DNA of 11,350 nucleotides, from contig NZ_JAPJNQ010000067.1 in assembly GCF_030826625.1 (NCBI RefSeq), positions 1 to 11,350 of the forward strand. The letters run 5' to 3'. The position numbers and the translations under genes are program-made. Shown in pieces: positions 5,169 through 11,350 of this stretch; position 1 is the stretch's first letter; the number at the start of each line of letters is the position of its first letter. This stretch comes from Corynebacterium sp. (lineage in GTDB: Bacteria > Actinomycetota > Actinomycetes > Mycobacteriales > Mycobacteriaceae). Under the pieces are notes generated by a model. The model was given only the letters and a program-made list of their open reading frames with translations. It was not told the origin of the DNA and ran no database searches.

Positions 5169-7201
5169 GACCCGCTAGAGTTTCCAGACCTCGCACCGCC
5201 AGCGCCACCAGCGTCATCAGCGCCGCCAGCGTCCTCATCAGCATCACCAGCGTCGTCAGCGCCCTCACCAGCCACCGCAACCTGCTCGGCTATCCCCCGA
5301 GCGGCGCGTTCGGTGGCGTCGTAAGGCTCCATATCCTCCAAGTACTCGCCAGTCTCGTAGTCGTACTCGATGGCGCGGCCCTGCTCGTCGGTGCGCGTGT
5401 ACCAACCAACATTCTCGGCGGCATGCGAATCCCAGTTACCACCAGCAGAATAATCGCTATCCGGCGGGCATTCCTCAATCGACAACGCAAAGTTGTCTCC
5501 GTATTTCGACACGCCTTGTTTTACCGAATTCGCCACCAAACGGTCCCCATAAATCCGGCGCACGGTAAATGGGTCATTCCGCAGCTCTTTAAACAATGCC
5601 ACTGACATCAAAATCAAAATGAACGCGAACGGTAATGCCGTAACCACCACCAGATTCTGCATACCGCGTAGCGCGTCCTGTCCGCCCGAAAGCAAAATCA
5701 CCACGGCGATACCAGCCATGCACAAAACCCAGAACGTCGTAATCCACGGGTTCGGGTTAGGGTTACCTTTTTGTGATAGCTGTGAGTTCACCAACGACGC
5801 GGAATCGGCCGTCGTCACGAAGAAAATAATCAGCACCACGATGATGATCGGCGCTACCACCTGCGCGCCCGGCAACTGGTCTAGCACCACAAAGAAAATC
5901 TCTTCTGGTGCCGGCATCGAATCAGCCGTGCCATCAGGCGCGATCGAATGATCACGGTTTTGCAGCCAAATCGTCGTACCACCCAGCACAGCAAACGCCG
6001 TCATGATGATGGTCGACGGAATAAACAACACACCCAGCACAAACTGGCGGATGGTGCGCCCACGCGAAATCTTGGCGACGAACACCCCCACGAATGGCGC
6101 CCAGGAAATCCACCACGCCCAATAGAACGTGGTCCACGCGGACAAGAACGCCTGCATTTCTTCGCCTTCGCCCATGTGCGCGGACATCGAGTCACCAAAT
6201 GATGCGAAATACTCGATCATCACCGCTGGCAATGCATTCATCAAAAACGCGGTCGGACCAACGACAAAGAAAAACACCGCGATGCCGATCGAGAGCACCA
6301 AGTTGATATTCGACAGCACACGAATTCCCTTGGCCACGCCGGAGACCGCCGAGGCGATCGTCGCGATGGTCAGCACCATGATGATAATCAGGGCCGCGGT
6401 ATTACCAGCCGTCGACCAGCCAGAAACCACCTCAAAGCCGCTGGCGATCTGCAAAGATCCAATACCCAAGGTTGCGGCGGTACCGAAGAGCGTGGCGATA
6501 ATCGCCAAACCATCAATAATGCGCGCCGGCAGCGAATCCGTAGAACGATTCCCCAACAGCGGCAACATGATCGAACTCATCAGAGGTACCCGCCCGCGTC
6601 GGAAAGAAACATAGGCGACACACAAGCCAACGATTCCGTAAATTGCCCAGGCACTCGCACCCCAGTGCAGCGTCGACTGCACCATCGCACCCTTGATTGC
6701 CTCTTCACTGGCTGCCTCATAAGCGCCCGGCCGCGGAGATAAATAGTGGCTGAGCGGCTCATACGGGCCAAAGAAGATAATGCCGATGCCAATACCAGCC
6801 GCAAACAGCATCGCTGCCCAGGACAGCGTGGAATACTCCGGCTTCTCGTCGTCCAGCCCCAGGGGGATGCGGCCGTATTTGGAGAACGCGAGCACCAGCA
6901 GCACAAAGAACAGCACCACGGCGATCATGGTGAACACCCAACCCAGGTTGGTCATGATCCAATCCAGTGCCATGGAGGAGACATCAAAAACCTGCTCCGG
7001 CGCCAGCACGCCCCACAGGATGAACGCCACAACCAAGCCGCCCACCACTGTGAGCATGGGCTTGTCGACGCGATAGCGGATCTTTTGATCCTCCACGGAC
7101 ACGCCCGGCACCATCGCGGGGTGAATATTGTGCGGGTATGTCACCTCCCGCAAGATGCGTTTGGCTTTTGTGCCTGCACCTTCGGCATCATTTTCCGCCA
7201 T
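5165..7201 (-). CDS. BCCT family sodium/osmolyte symporter with acidic C-terminal tail
   Basis: A 678-residue BCCT carrier (glycine betaine/proline/ectoine type). Signatures seen are FAAGIGIG (133-140, the Gly-rich unwound helix 3 of BetP, in the sodium-coupled form), the Trp motif YWAWWISWAPFVG (360-372, substrate aromatic box) and TTADSAS (463-469, matching the BetP sodium-site Thr-Ser region). Twelve helices span about 48-540. AAGGAGA lies 7 nt before the ATG. Such carriers take up compatible solutes under osmotic stress, and corynebacteria carry several (BetP, EctP, LcoP). The cytoplasmic tail of about 138 residues is long for the family. It has a Tyr/Asp/Glu-rich block (NVGWYTRTDEQG, YDYETGEYLEDMEPYDATE) and ends in GADDAG-type repeats. 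In BetP the C-terminus senses osmotic state; a similar role here is inference. Exact substrate not assigned. Confidence 0.92.
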   Translation of the reverse strand: MAENDAEGAGTKAKRILREVTYPHNIHPAMVPGVSVEDQKIRYRVDKPMLTVVGGLVVAFILWGVLAPEQVFDVSSMALDWIMTNLGWVFTMIAVVLFFVLLVLAFSKYGRIPLGLDDEKPEYSTLSWAAMLFAAGIGIGIIFFGPYEPLSHYLSPRPGAYEAASEEAIKGAMVQSTLHWGASAWAIYGIVGLCVAYVSFRRGRVPLMSSIMLPLLGNRSTDSLPARIIDGLAIIATLFGTAATLGIGSLQIASGFEVVSGWSTAGNTAALIIIMVLTIATIASAVSGVAKGIRVLSNINLVLSIGIAVFFFVVGPTAFLMNALPAVMIEYFASFGDSMSAHMGEGEEMQAFLSAWTTFYWAWWISWAPFVGVFVAKISRGRTIRQFVLGVLFIPSTIIMTAFAVLGGTTIWLQNRDHSIAPDGTADSMPAPEEIFFVVLDQLPGAQVVAPIIIVVLIIFFVTTADSASLVNSQLSQKGNPNPNPWITTFWVLCMAGIAVVILLSGGQDALRGMQNLVVVTALPFAFILILMSVALFKELRNDPFTVRRIYGDRLVANSVKQGVSKYGDNFALSIEECPPDSDYSAGGNWDSHAAENVGWYTRTDEQGRAIEYDYETGEYLEDMEPYDATERAARGIAEQVAVAGEGADDAGDADEDAGGADDAGGAGGARSGNSSGS
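5189..5275 (-). repeat. Low-complexity Gly/Ala/Asp repeat coding for the BCCT tail
   Basis: Degenerate runs of GCTGGTGAT-like codons encode residues of about 643-671 (GADDAGDADEDAGGADDAGG). The unit is irregular (about 9-15 nt), so it looks slippage-prone but is not a clean tandem repeat. Confidence 0.6.
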
Positions 7202-7354
7202 CGCCGCTCTCCTTGTAACTGTTCTTCAATTCTGGGGTGTGTTCTCTTTGCTGTTTTGCCGTTCCCAGCATTTCTCAACAAATTCCGAGATAACTGCTAT
7301 GCAACTATAAGACAGCCTGTCGCATAAATCACGTTGTATATTCACGCCCCACTA

Positions 7355-7370
7355 TTGGCCAGACGGCCAA
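7355..7370. promoter_or_regulatory. Probable TetR operator 1
   Basis: Perfect palindrome TTGGCCAGACGGCCAA (6-bp arms, 4-bp centre). It has the same arms as the second site 43 bp downstream, and a TetR gene closes the operon that follows. Size and symmetry fit TetR-family operators; no binding evidence is available from sequence alone. Confidence 0.65.
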
Positions 7371-7397
7371 GTTTATGGCAGACTAGCGGAAGTCGAC

Positions 7398-7413
7398 TTG
7401 GCCACCCGGCCAA
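7398..7413. promoter_or_regulatory. Probable TetR operator 2
   Basis: Palindrome TTGGCCACCCGGCCAA, identical arms to operator 1 with a different 4-bp centre. It would lie between a weak -35-like GTCGAC (7392-7397) and a -10-like TAGGTC (7415-7420), a usual place for repression, though those boxes are poor matches. Confidence 0.65.
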
Positions 7414-7502
7414 CTAGGTCGCGTTCGCACTGCAGATCGCAACCTGCATCTCAAGTAAAACCTCAACACATATCTCAACCCACAAGGCGGTGCTGAAAAC
7501 CC

Positions 7503-9047
7503 ATGACAGCGATGCAATCCCCCGCGGCACGTTGGTTCGCGCTAGCGACACTCGTCGGTCCCGTGCTGCTGCTCAGTATCGACATGAGTGTCATCAGCAT
7601 CGCCGTGCCCGCCATCAGCGCAGGCCTCGGCCCCACCTCCGCACAAATGCTGTGGATCATCGACATCTACAGCTTCCTGCTAGCCGGGCTATTGGTGCTG
7701 GCAGGCTCGCTCGGCGACCGCTTCGGCCGCAAACGCATGCTCATGATCGGCGCCCCCGCATTCGGCCTGGCTTCCTTGGCGACGGCATTCGCCCCCAACC
7801 CGGAGCTGCTGATTCTCGCCCGCGCCGCCCTGGGTGCCTCCGCGGCCACCCTCATGCCTTCGACGTTGGGGCTGATCCGCACCATCTTCGACAACGCGCA
7901 CGAACGACGACTGGCCATTGCCGTATGGGCAGCCGCCTTCGGTGGCGGTGGCGCGCTCGGCCCAGTACTCGGCGGTCTGCTGCTGGAACATTTCTGGTGG
8001 GGCTCAGTATTCCTGATTAACGCCCCGGTCATGGCGCTATTCCTACCCGCCGCGTGGTACCTGCTGCCAGAATCACGCGACCCGAACCCACAGAAATTCG
8101 ACTACCCTTCGGCTGCGCTATCCATCGCCGGGCTGCTGCCAGTCGTCTACGCGCTGAAAACCCTGATCAAACAACCATCGGTGGCTAGCGTCATCGCGTT
8201 AGTTGCGGGCATCACTTTCATCGCGCTATTCATCCGCCGCCAGCGTCGTATATCCAACCCGATGATCGACCTGGAGCTTTTCGCGCGCCCAGGATTCGCC
8301 GCCGCGATCACCGTCAACATGCTGGCCACCCTCGCACTACTGGGGCTCACGTTCTTCTATCCGCAGTACCTCATGCTGGTCAAAGGCCATAGCTCCATGA
8401 GCGCGGGCCTGTGGATGCTGCCGCTGGCCGTGGCGACGATGGCCGGCACATTCATCTCGCCGTCCGTCGCCAAGCGGGTCTCTATCCGGAAGGTCATCAC
8501 CATTGGTTCTGTGATCACCGCGTTTGGTTTCGGTCTGGCATCCTTCCTAGATACCGGCACGACGATGCTGCTGGTCGTGGCTGCGGCGGCCGCGGTTGGT
8601 TTCGGCATCGGTTTCTCGGAAACCCTGACCAACGAGGTTGTACTCAGTACTGCTCCCCCGGCGCGCGCCTCTGCGGCCTCGGCGATTTCGGAAACCGGCT
8701 ACGAATTCGGTGGCGCGATGGGCACCGCGCTGCTCGGCACCCTGGGGCTGGGAGTATATGCGCGGAATCTGCATGCCGACGAGCATGGGTTGGAGGGCGC
8801 ACAGGCCGTCAGCGCCCGCGATACCCTCGGCGGGGCACACGAGATCGCCGCTATCCTGCCCACCGACCAGGCACGCCAGCTCATCGCCGCCGCCAACGAT
8901 GCCTACCTGACCGGCATGAATGTCGCCACTGGCGCTGGCGCACTCATCGCCCTGGGCGCGGCAGCCGCCGGCTGGTGGGGCATCCGCGAATATTCCCGCC
9001 GCATCGAGGAATCCGTCCACCACCCGCAGGAGATTTCACCGCGATGA
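7503..9047 (+). CDS. DHA2-family MFS multidrug efflux transporter (QacA/LfrA/SmvA-like)
   Basis: A 514-residue, 14-helix MFS protein. Visible motifs are helix 1 SIDMSVISIAVPAIS (25-39, with membrane-embedded Asp27), WIIDIYSFLLAGLL (51-64), motif A GSLGDRFGRKR (68-78), and antiporter motif C GGGGALGPVLGG (147-158). A polar loop of about 50 residues before the last helix (420-468) is typical of the QacA/LfrA/SmvA group, proton-driven pumps for quaternary ammonium compounds, dyes and other cations. Length fits. The start ATG has only a weak ribosome-binding sequence (AAGGCGG, 12 nt away), and the ATG at 7512 is an alternative. It overlaps the following tetR by 4 nt (ATGA), so the pair is one translationally coupled operon, probably repressed through the two palindromes upstream. 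The actual drug range is unknown. Confidence 0.9.
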   Translation: MTAMQSPAARWFALATLVGPVLLLSIDMSVISIAVPAISAGLGPTSAQMLWIIDIYSFLLAGLLVLAGSLGDRFGRKRMLMIGAPAFGLASLATAFAPNPELLILARAALGASAATLMPSTLGLIRTIFDNAHERRLAIAVWAAAFGGGGALGPVLGGLLLEHFWWGSVFLINAPVMALFLPAAWYLLPESRDPNPQKFDYPSAALSIAGLLPVVYALKTLIKQPSVASVIALVAGITFIALFIRRQRRISNPMIDLELFARPGFAAAITVNMLATLALLGLTFFYPQYLMLVKGHSSMSAGLWMLPLAVATMAGTFISPSVAKRVSIRKVITIGSVITAFGFGLASFLDTGTTMLLVVAAAAAVGFGIGFSETLTNEVVLSTAPPARASAASAISETGYEFGGAMGTALLGTLGLGVYARNLHADEHGLEGAQAVSARDTLGGAHEIAAILPTDQARQLIAAANDAYLTGMNVATGAGALIALGAAAAGWWGIREYSRRIEESVHHPQEISPR

Positions 9048-9754
9048 GCAGCACACACCCGAACACCGAATCCAACGCTAGTGCCAGCTCTAGCCCCAAC
9101 TCTGGATCCCAGCAGTCCCGCAAACGCATCCCCGCCGAGCAACGCCGTCGCGAACTCACCGCCGTCGCCCACACCGTCATGGCCCGCGATGGGGCCTTCG
9201 GCTTGACGACGCGCGCCGTCGCCAAGGAAGCCGGGGTGCCGCATGGCTCGGTACACTACGCCTTCCACTCGAAGGATGAGTTGATCCGTGCCGTCGTCCG
9301 GGACGATATTGACCGCTCCACGGCCGCTTTTCGACGCTTCGCCGCCCCGGAAACCAACACCCCGGAACATGCGGCAAGCCCGGCAGAGCAGGCCGTTTCC
9401 CCAGAAGGCATTCTGCACGCCGCTTTTGCCAGCTACGCCGATAACTTGATCGGCGACCCGTGGGAGGAAGCCGCGCAGCAAGAACTCGCGCTGATGTGTG
9501 CCCGGGACGAGCAGCTGCGGGTCATCATGCAAGAGTCCAACGCCAGCTATCGCGAACTGATCGGCAGCATCCTGGACTACCTCGCCGCAGCTACCGGGAA
9601 AACCTGGGCGCAACCAGCGGATATGTTGGCTGAAAATATTCTCGGCGCGCTGTTCGGCACCGCGCAGTTGTGGCTGGTCGATCGTGACAACGACACTCTA
9701 TATGCCAGCTTGGCGACGCTCGCAAAGGTCTACGCGGCGCAATTGGGTAACTAA
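9044..9754 (+). CDS. TetR-family transcriptional repressor
   Basis: A 236-residue regulator. The N-terminus is a Ser/Asn-rich tail (residues 1-25), then the TetR DNA-binding domain RRRELTAVAHTVMARDGAFGLTTRAVAKEAGV (about 34-65) with the recognition helix near PHGSVHYAFHSKDEL (66-80). The ligand/dimer domain follows, with a variable Pro/Glu-rich linker at 101-122. The ATG is inside the stop of the efflux gene (ATGA), with AGGAG 11 nt upstream inside that gene. Being the last gene of the operon, it most likely represses the efflux gene and itself from the palindromes at 7355-7413 and is released by pump substrates. This is inferred from arrangement and family, as in LfrR and QacR systems. Confidence 0.9.
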   Translation: MSSTHPNTESNASASSSPNSGSQQSRKRIPAEQRRRELTAVAHTVMARDGAFGLTTRAVAKEAGVPHGSVHYAFHSKDELIRAVVRDDIDRSTAAFRRFAAPETNTPEHAASPAEQAVSPEGILHAAFASYADNLIGDPWEEAAQQELALMCARDEQLRVIMQESNASYRELIGSILDYLAAATGKTWAQPADMLAENILGALFGTAQLWLVDRDNDTLYASLATLAKVYAAQLGN

Positions 9755-9780
9755 CGCCCGGTGACCGGCGCAGCCGTGCT

Positions 9781-9820
9781 GGAGCGCTAGCGCGCTGGCA
9801 TGCTAACGCTGCTAGCGTCC
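9781..9820 (+). terminator. Stem-loop downstream of tetR, possible terminator
   Basis: GGAGCGCTAGC (9781-9791) can pair with GCTAGCGTCC (9811-9820) to give ten base pairs with one bulged G and a 19-nt loop. It sits 27 nt after the tetR stop. There is no U-tract, so it is either a weak terminator or another RNA structure. Confidence 0.35.
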
Positions 9821-9921
9821 TGCCCACACGTAGTCGTCGGCAAGCGCTTCCGGGCAGAAACCCTCGAGAGCTTCGTGCAAGCAGGATTACGCCCCGGAAA
9901 ACCTGCACCCGCAGAAGACTC

Positions 9922-9994
9922 AGGTGTCCAAGAGGGTGACCACAGAGGTGTTCAGGGTGACCATGAACATGTCCGCAGGTGTTCAGGGTGACCA
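9922..9994. repeat. Cluster of three 18-21 bp repeats
   Basis: The 18-mer AGGTGTTCAGGGTGACCA occurs exactly at 9946-9963 and 9977-9994. A looser copy, AGGTGTCCAAGAGGGTGACCA, is at 9922-9942. Start-to-start spacing is 24 and 31 bp. The last copy runs into CACCTAAACACCCTT, which can fold back on it (AGGGTG with CACCCT). Function unknown; reiterated protein-binding sites or an insertion-sequence end are possibilities. Confidence 0.75.
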
Positions 9995-10258
9995 CCTAAA
10001 CACCCTTAATCTGCAACACAAACTCGAACTAACAGAACTCCGCGTGAAGTTACCCTCGTTTAGTGGACACCCGAATAGAGTAGTCTCCTTAAGATACCCG
10101 CACTATACGAGAGATATTCATAATACTGCCAGACAAAAAGCCCTACCACATTCTGCGATTAATGCATCACTATCGGGCTCATCAGCCAAAGAAATACTCC
10201 CCTTTGTTCGCCCTATCCCATAATGCTGCAATCGTGGGGGCTCCAAGAAATTAGGCAA

Positions 10259-10471
10259 TCAACTAATCGTGGCTGCCTTTTCTTCATCCGACCACACTGT
10301 CACTGCTTTGTATGTGTAGTATACACACGCTACGAACACAACAATATTTCCAAAGATGAGCCACTGCGGTACATCGTTCGGCAGAACTATCTGTAAAACA
10401 GCACTCACAAAGCAAAGCAAGGCAATGTTTGTACTCAACGCAATGATCAGCATTCTACGTCCAAGGCTCAT
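10259..10471 (-). CDS. Small two-helix membrane protein, unknown
   Basis: A 70-residue protein not recognised as a named family. It has a short basic start (MSLGRRM), two membrane segments (about 7-29 and 36-56) joined by a short loop with PNDVPQW, and a charged tail (WSDEEKAATIS). By the positive-inside rule both ends are cytoplasmic. An AGGGGA ribosome-binding sequence lies just before the ATG, which supports a real gene. It starts 31 nt after the stop of the secreted-protein gene on the same strand, so they are probably co-transcribed. Small two- to four-helix proteins in this position are often immunity or accessory proteins of secreted peptides, but nothing in the sequence proves that. 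Confidence 0.65.
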   Translation of the reverse strand: MSLGRRMLIIALSTNIALLCFVSAVLQIVLPNDVPQWLIFGNIVVFVACVYYTYKAVTVWSDEEKAATIS

Positions 10472-10502
10472 TTTGTCCCCTACTTCTTCGTGTTACCTAG
10501 AT

Positions 10503-11102
10503 TTATCCGCACTGGTCAGCAGCAGTCATGATAGAACCAGATGCGGTTGCCATGGTAACTGCAGCCATCGCTGGGCCAATAGGACCTGTGAGCGGTGCAG
10601 ATGCGACTCCGACTGCAGATGCTACAGTCCCTGCGCCCCCTAGAAGGACAGCCCCCGCACACCCAGCAGCAGACCGAGTCTGAATGAGGGTTGCGTCGAC
10701 CAACTCTGGATCAACATTCATTGAATACTTTGCAGTGATCTGGTCACCCTCAACCGAGTATTCAATGTTTACTCTCTCTCCAGTAGTGAGAGTGTTTGAA
10801 GTGGGCAGAGCTTCTTCTTCGCCATTCGGGCTTTCTACGAATACTGTGTCTGCTTCTTTACGAACATCACCGTTTACTACTTCAGCGGAATATCCGCTCT
10901 CATCAGCGTCATTGATTACGAGAAGCGCTTGTCGCTCTTCTTGTGCCTTAGCAATCCTTTCCCCAAGAACATCATTCCCTGCCCCTGTGTTAGTTGACTG
11001 CTGAACCTCATTCTGAGAAATCTCAGCTGACGTAGCGACTGGCACTGGTAGGAAGACAGAAGCTAGTGCGATAGAAATAGCAAGCTTAGCTCCAAACTTC
11101 AA
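10503..11102 (-). CDS. Secreted protein with Gly/Ala-rich C-terminus between two cysteines (bacteriocin-like)
   Basis: Start chosen as TTG at 11102: AAAGAGG lies 7 nt upstream and the frame then opens with a textbook Sec signal peptide (MKFGAKLAISIALASVFLPV, cleavage probably after ATSA, residue 26). The frame continues upstream to another TTG at 11177, but that would bury the signal in a charged extension. Mature parts are a hydrophilic acidic region (27-146; AKAQEERQALLVINDADESG and SNTLTTGERVNIEYSVEGD look like beta-rich propeptide or domain) and then residues 147-199. That last part is almost only Gly, Ala, Val, Thr, Ser, Leu, Ile, Met and Pro, with Cys148 and Cys198 as the sole cysteines. 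The hydrophobic glycine-rich end resembles pore-forming or circular bacteriocin cores. No family recognised; the function is inference. Confidence 0.7.
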   Translation of the reverse strand: MKFGAKLAISIALASVFLPVPVATSAEISQNEVQQSTNTGAGNDVLGERIAKAQEERQALLVINDADESGYSAEVVNGDVRKEADTVFVESPNGEEEALPTSNTLTTGERVNIEYSVEGDQITAKYSMNVDPELVDATLIQTRSAAGCAGAVLLGGAGTVASAVGVASAPLTGPIGPAMAAVTMATASGSIMTAADQCG

Positions 11103-11146
11103 GGAAAAACCTCTTTCTGAATTCTCGAATACGAATGAGATCAGGT

Positions 11147-11162
11147 GAACGATAATACGTTC
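11147..11162 (-). promoter_or_regulatory. -10 box inside a dyad upstream of the secreted-protein gene
   Basis: On the minus strand TATTAT (11157-11152) is a good -10 box with only a weak -35 (GTCTTG). Transcription would start about 40 nt before the TTG at 11102. The box is exactly framed by GAACG and CGTTC (5-bp perfect arms, 6-bp centre), so a dimeric regulator bound here would block the promoter. Confidence 0.45.
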
Positions 11163-11238
11163 GCTTAACCTTCGCAAGACATAACTGAGGTTGCCCCCAT
11201 TACGTTGTTAGCAGTTCCACATCAGGGCACCGAAGGTT

Positions 11239-11270
11239 CATAACCTGTCCACCCGATTGGGCAGGCTATG
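11239..11270. other. Strong imperfect hairpin
   Basis: CATAACCTGTCCA pairs with TGGGCAGGCTATG around a 6-nt loop (CCCGAT): eleven Watson-Crick pairs, one wobble and one mismatch on the plus strand. It is not followed by a U-tract on either strand. It ends at the possible ATG at 11268, so it may be an operator, an RNA leader structure or an element end. Confidence 0.6.
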
Positions 11271-11273
11271 TTT

Positions 11274-11350
11274 ATGATCGTTCGCGCCGTCCGAAAGGAC
11301 AGTGGAACTAGTCGCTGGCTTCGGTATGGCTTATTCCTGTCCCTGTCTGA
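11274..11350 (+). CDS. Possible start of a membrane or secreted protein (partial)
   Basis: From ATG 11274 (or the in-frame ATG 11268) the frame stays open to the window edge, giving MIVRAVRKDSGTSRWLRYGL then FLSLS. A basic stretch leading into a hydrophobic run suggests a membrane or signal segment. The ribosome-binding site is poor (GGCAGG, about 8 nt away) and only 25 codons are visible, so this is tentative. A GTCC-GAAA-GGAC mini-hairpin lies in its first codons (11288-11299). Confidence 0.25.
   Translation, partial: MIVRAVRKDSGTSRWLRYGLFLSLS

Larger units (their letters stand above)
7202..7502. other. Divergent intergenic region between BCCT and DHA2 genes
   Basis: This 301-base stretch holds no gene I can support. 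It contains the BCCT ribosome-binding site (AAGGAGA, minus, 7214-7208), a TATAGT -10-like box on the minus strand (7309-7304) and, beside it, an 11-bp palindrome GACAGCCTGTC (7311-7321). The paired TTGGCC palindromes follow, and then about 90 bases of leader before the DHA2 gene. Promoters for both genes must lie here; neither has a clear -35 box. Confidence 0.6.
9755..10258. other. Gene-poor region after tetR
   Basis: About 500 bases with no gene I can support. Contents are a stem-loop at 9781-9820, a cluster of three related repeats at 9922-9994, and then about 260 bases of lower GC without recognisable coding in any frame. Open frames crossing it (such as 9924-10223 plus and 9591-9995 minus) lack ribosome-binding sites and family resemblance. 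It may be a scar of a lost element. Confidence 0.6.

Noticed and set aside
6129..6614. 161-codon plus-strand frame opposite the BCCT gene
   Set aside because: It lies wholly antisense to conserved BCCT helices and shows no independent signals.
8903..9613. 236-codon minus-strand frame opposite the efflux and tetR genes
   Set aside because: It is a shadow of two well-identified genes in GC-rich DNA and has no family resemblance.
9922..9994. CRISPR array
   Set aside because: Only three copies, one degenerate, with unequal very short spacers (about 3 and 13 bp) and no cas genes nearby.
9591..9995. 134-codon minus-strand frame crossing the end of tetR and the repeats
   Set aside because: It overlaps the conserved tetR C-terminus, its start lies in the repeat cluster, and the product is Arg/Pro-rich shadow sequence.
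9924..10223. 99-codon plus-strand frame through the repeat cluster
   Set aside because: No ribosome-binding site, the N-terminal part just translates the repeats, and the rest resembles no protein family I know.
11103..11177. Upstream TTG start for the secreted protein
   Set aside because: It would place 25 charged residues before an otherwise perfect signal peptide and would itself overlap the -10 box; TTG 11102 has a well-placed AAAGAGG.

Overview
The window looks like chromosomal DNA of a high-GC actinobacterium, most likely a Corynebacterium. The reasons are moderate GC, GTG and TTG starts, leaderless-type gene starts, and a BCCT osmolyte carrier of the corynebacterial kind. This assignment is inferred from the proteins and not proven.

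Layout. Positions 1-1040 hold the end of an ABC-2 exporter operon: the C-terminus of the ATPase, then a six-helix permease. Positions 1085-4733 hold a symmetrical transporter block in which two close TDT-family (TehA/SLAC1-like) paralogs, both on the minus strand, flank a plus-strand MFS carrier. The MFS gene contains an in-frame 21-bp tandem repeat. Both TDT genes appear to start at a GTG lying exactly 7 nt after a -10 box, so both are probably translated from leaderless mRNAs. Positions 4759-5168 hold a YefM-type antitoxin with its own promoter, followed by only the last 33 codons of a YoeB toxin, so the toxin-antitoxin pair is broken. Positions 5165-7201 (minus) encode a 678-residue BCCT sodium/osmolyte symporter with a long acidic tail.

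Positions 7202-7502 are a regulatory region with two identical-arm palindromes (TTGGCC-N4-GGCCAA) 43 bp apart. They lie upstream of a DHA2-type (QacA/LfrA/SmvA-like) drug-efflux gene whose stop codon overlaps the start of a TetR regulator. This is an efflux operon that probably represses itself through those operators.

From about 9755 the sequence becomes gene-poor, and from about 10000 it becomes more AT-rich. There is a stem-loop just after tetR and a cluster of three related 18-21 bp repeats. A minus-strand gene pair follows: a secreted 199-residue protein with a hydrophobic Gly/Ala-rich C-terminus bounded by two cysteines, and a 70-residue two-helix membrane protein. The pair resembles a bacteriocin-like precursor with an immunity-like partner. 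It is the best candidate here for something undescribed, but that function is inference. The right edge has a strong imperfect hairpin and the possible start of another plus-strand gene.

As a whole the window is rich in membrane transport and looks accessory: duplicated transporters, a decaying toxin-antitoxin locus, and a compositionally distinct right end.
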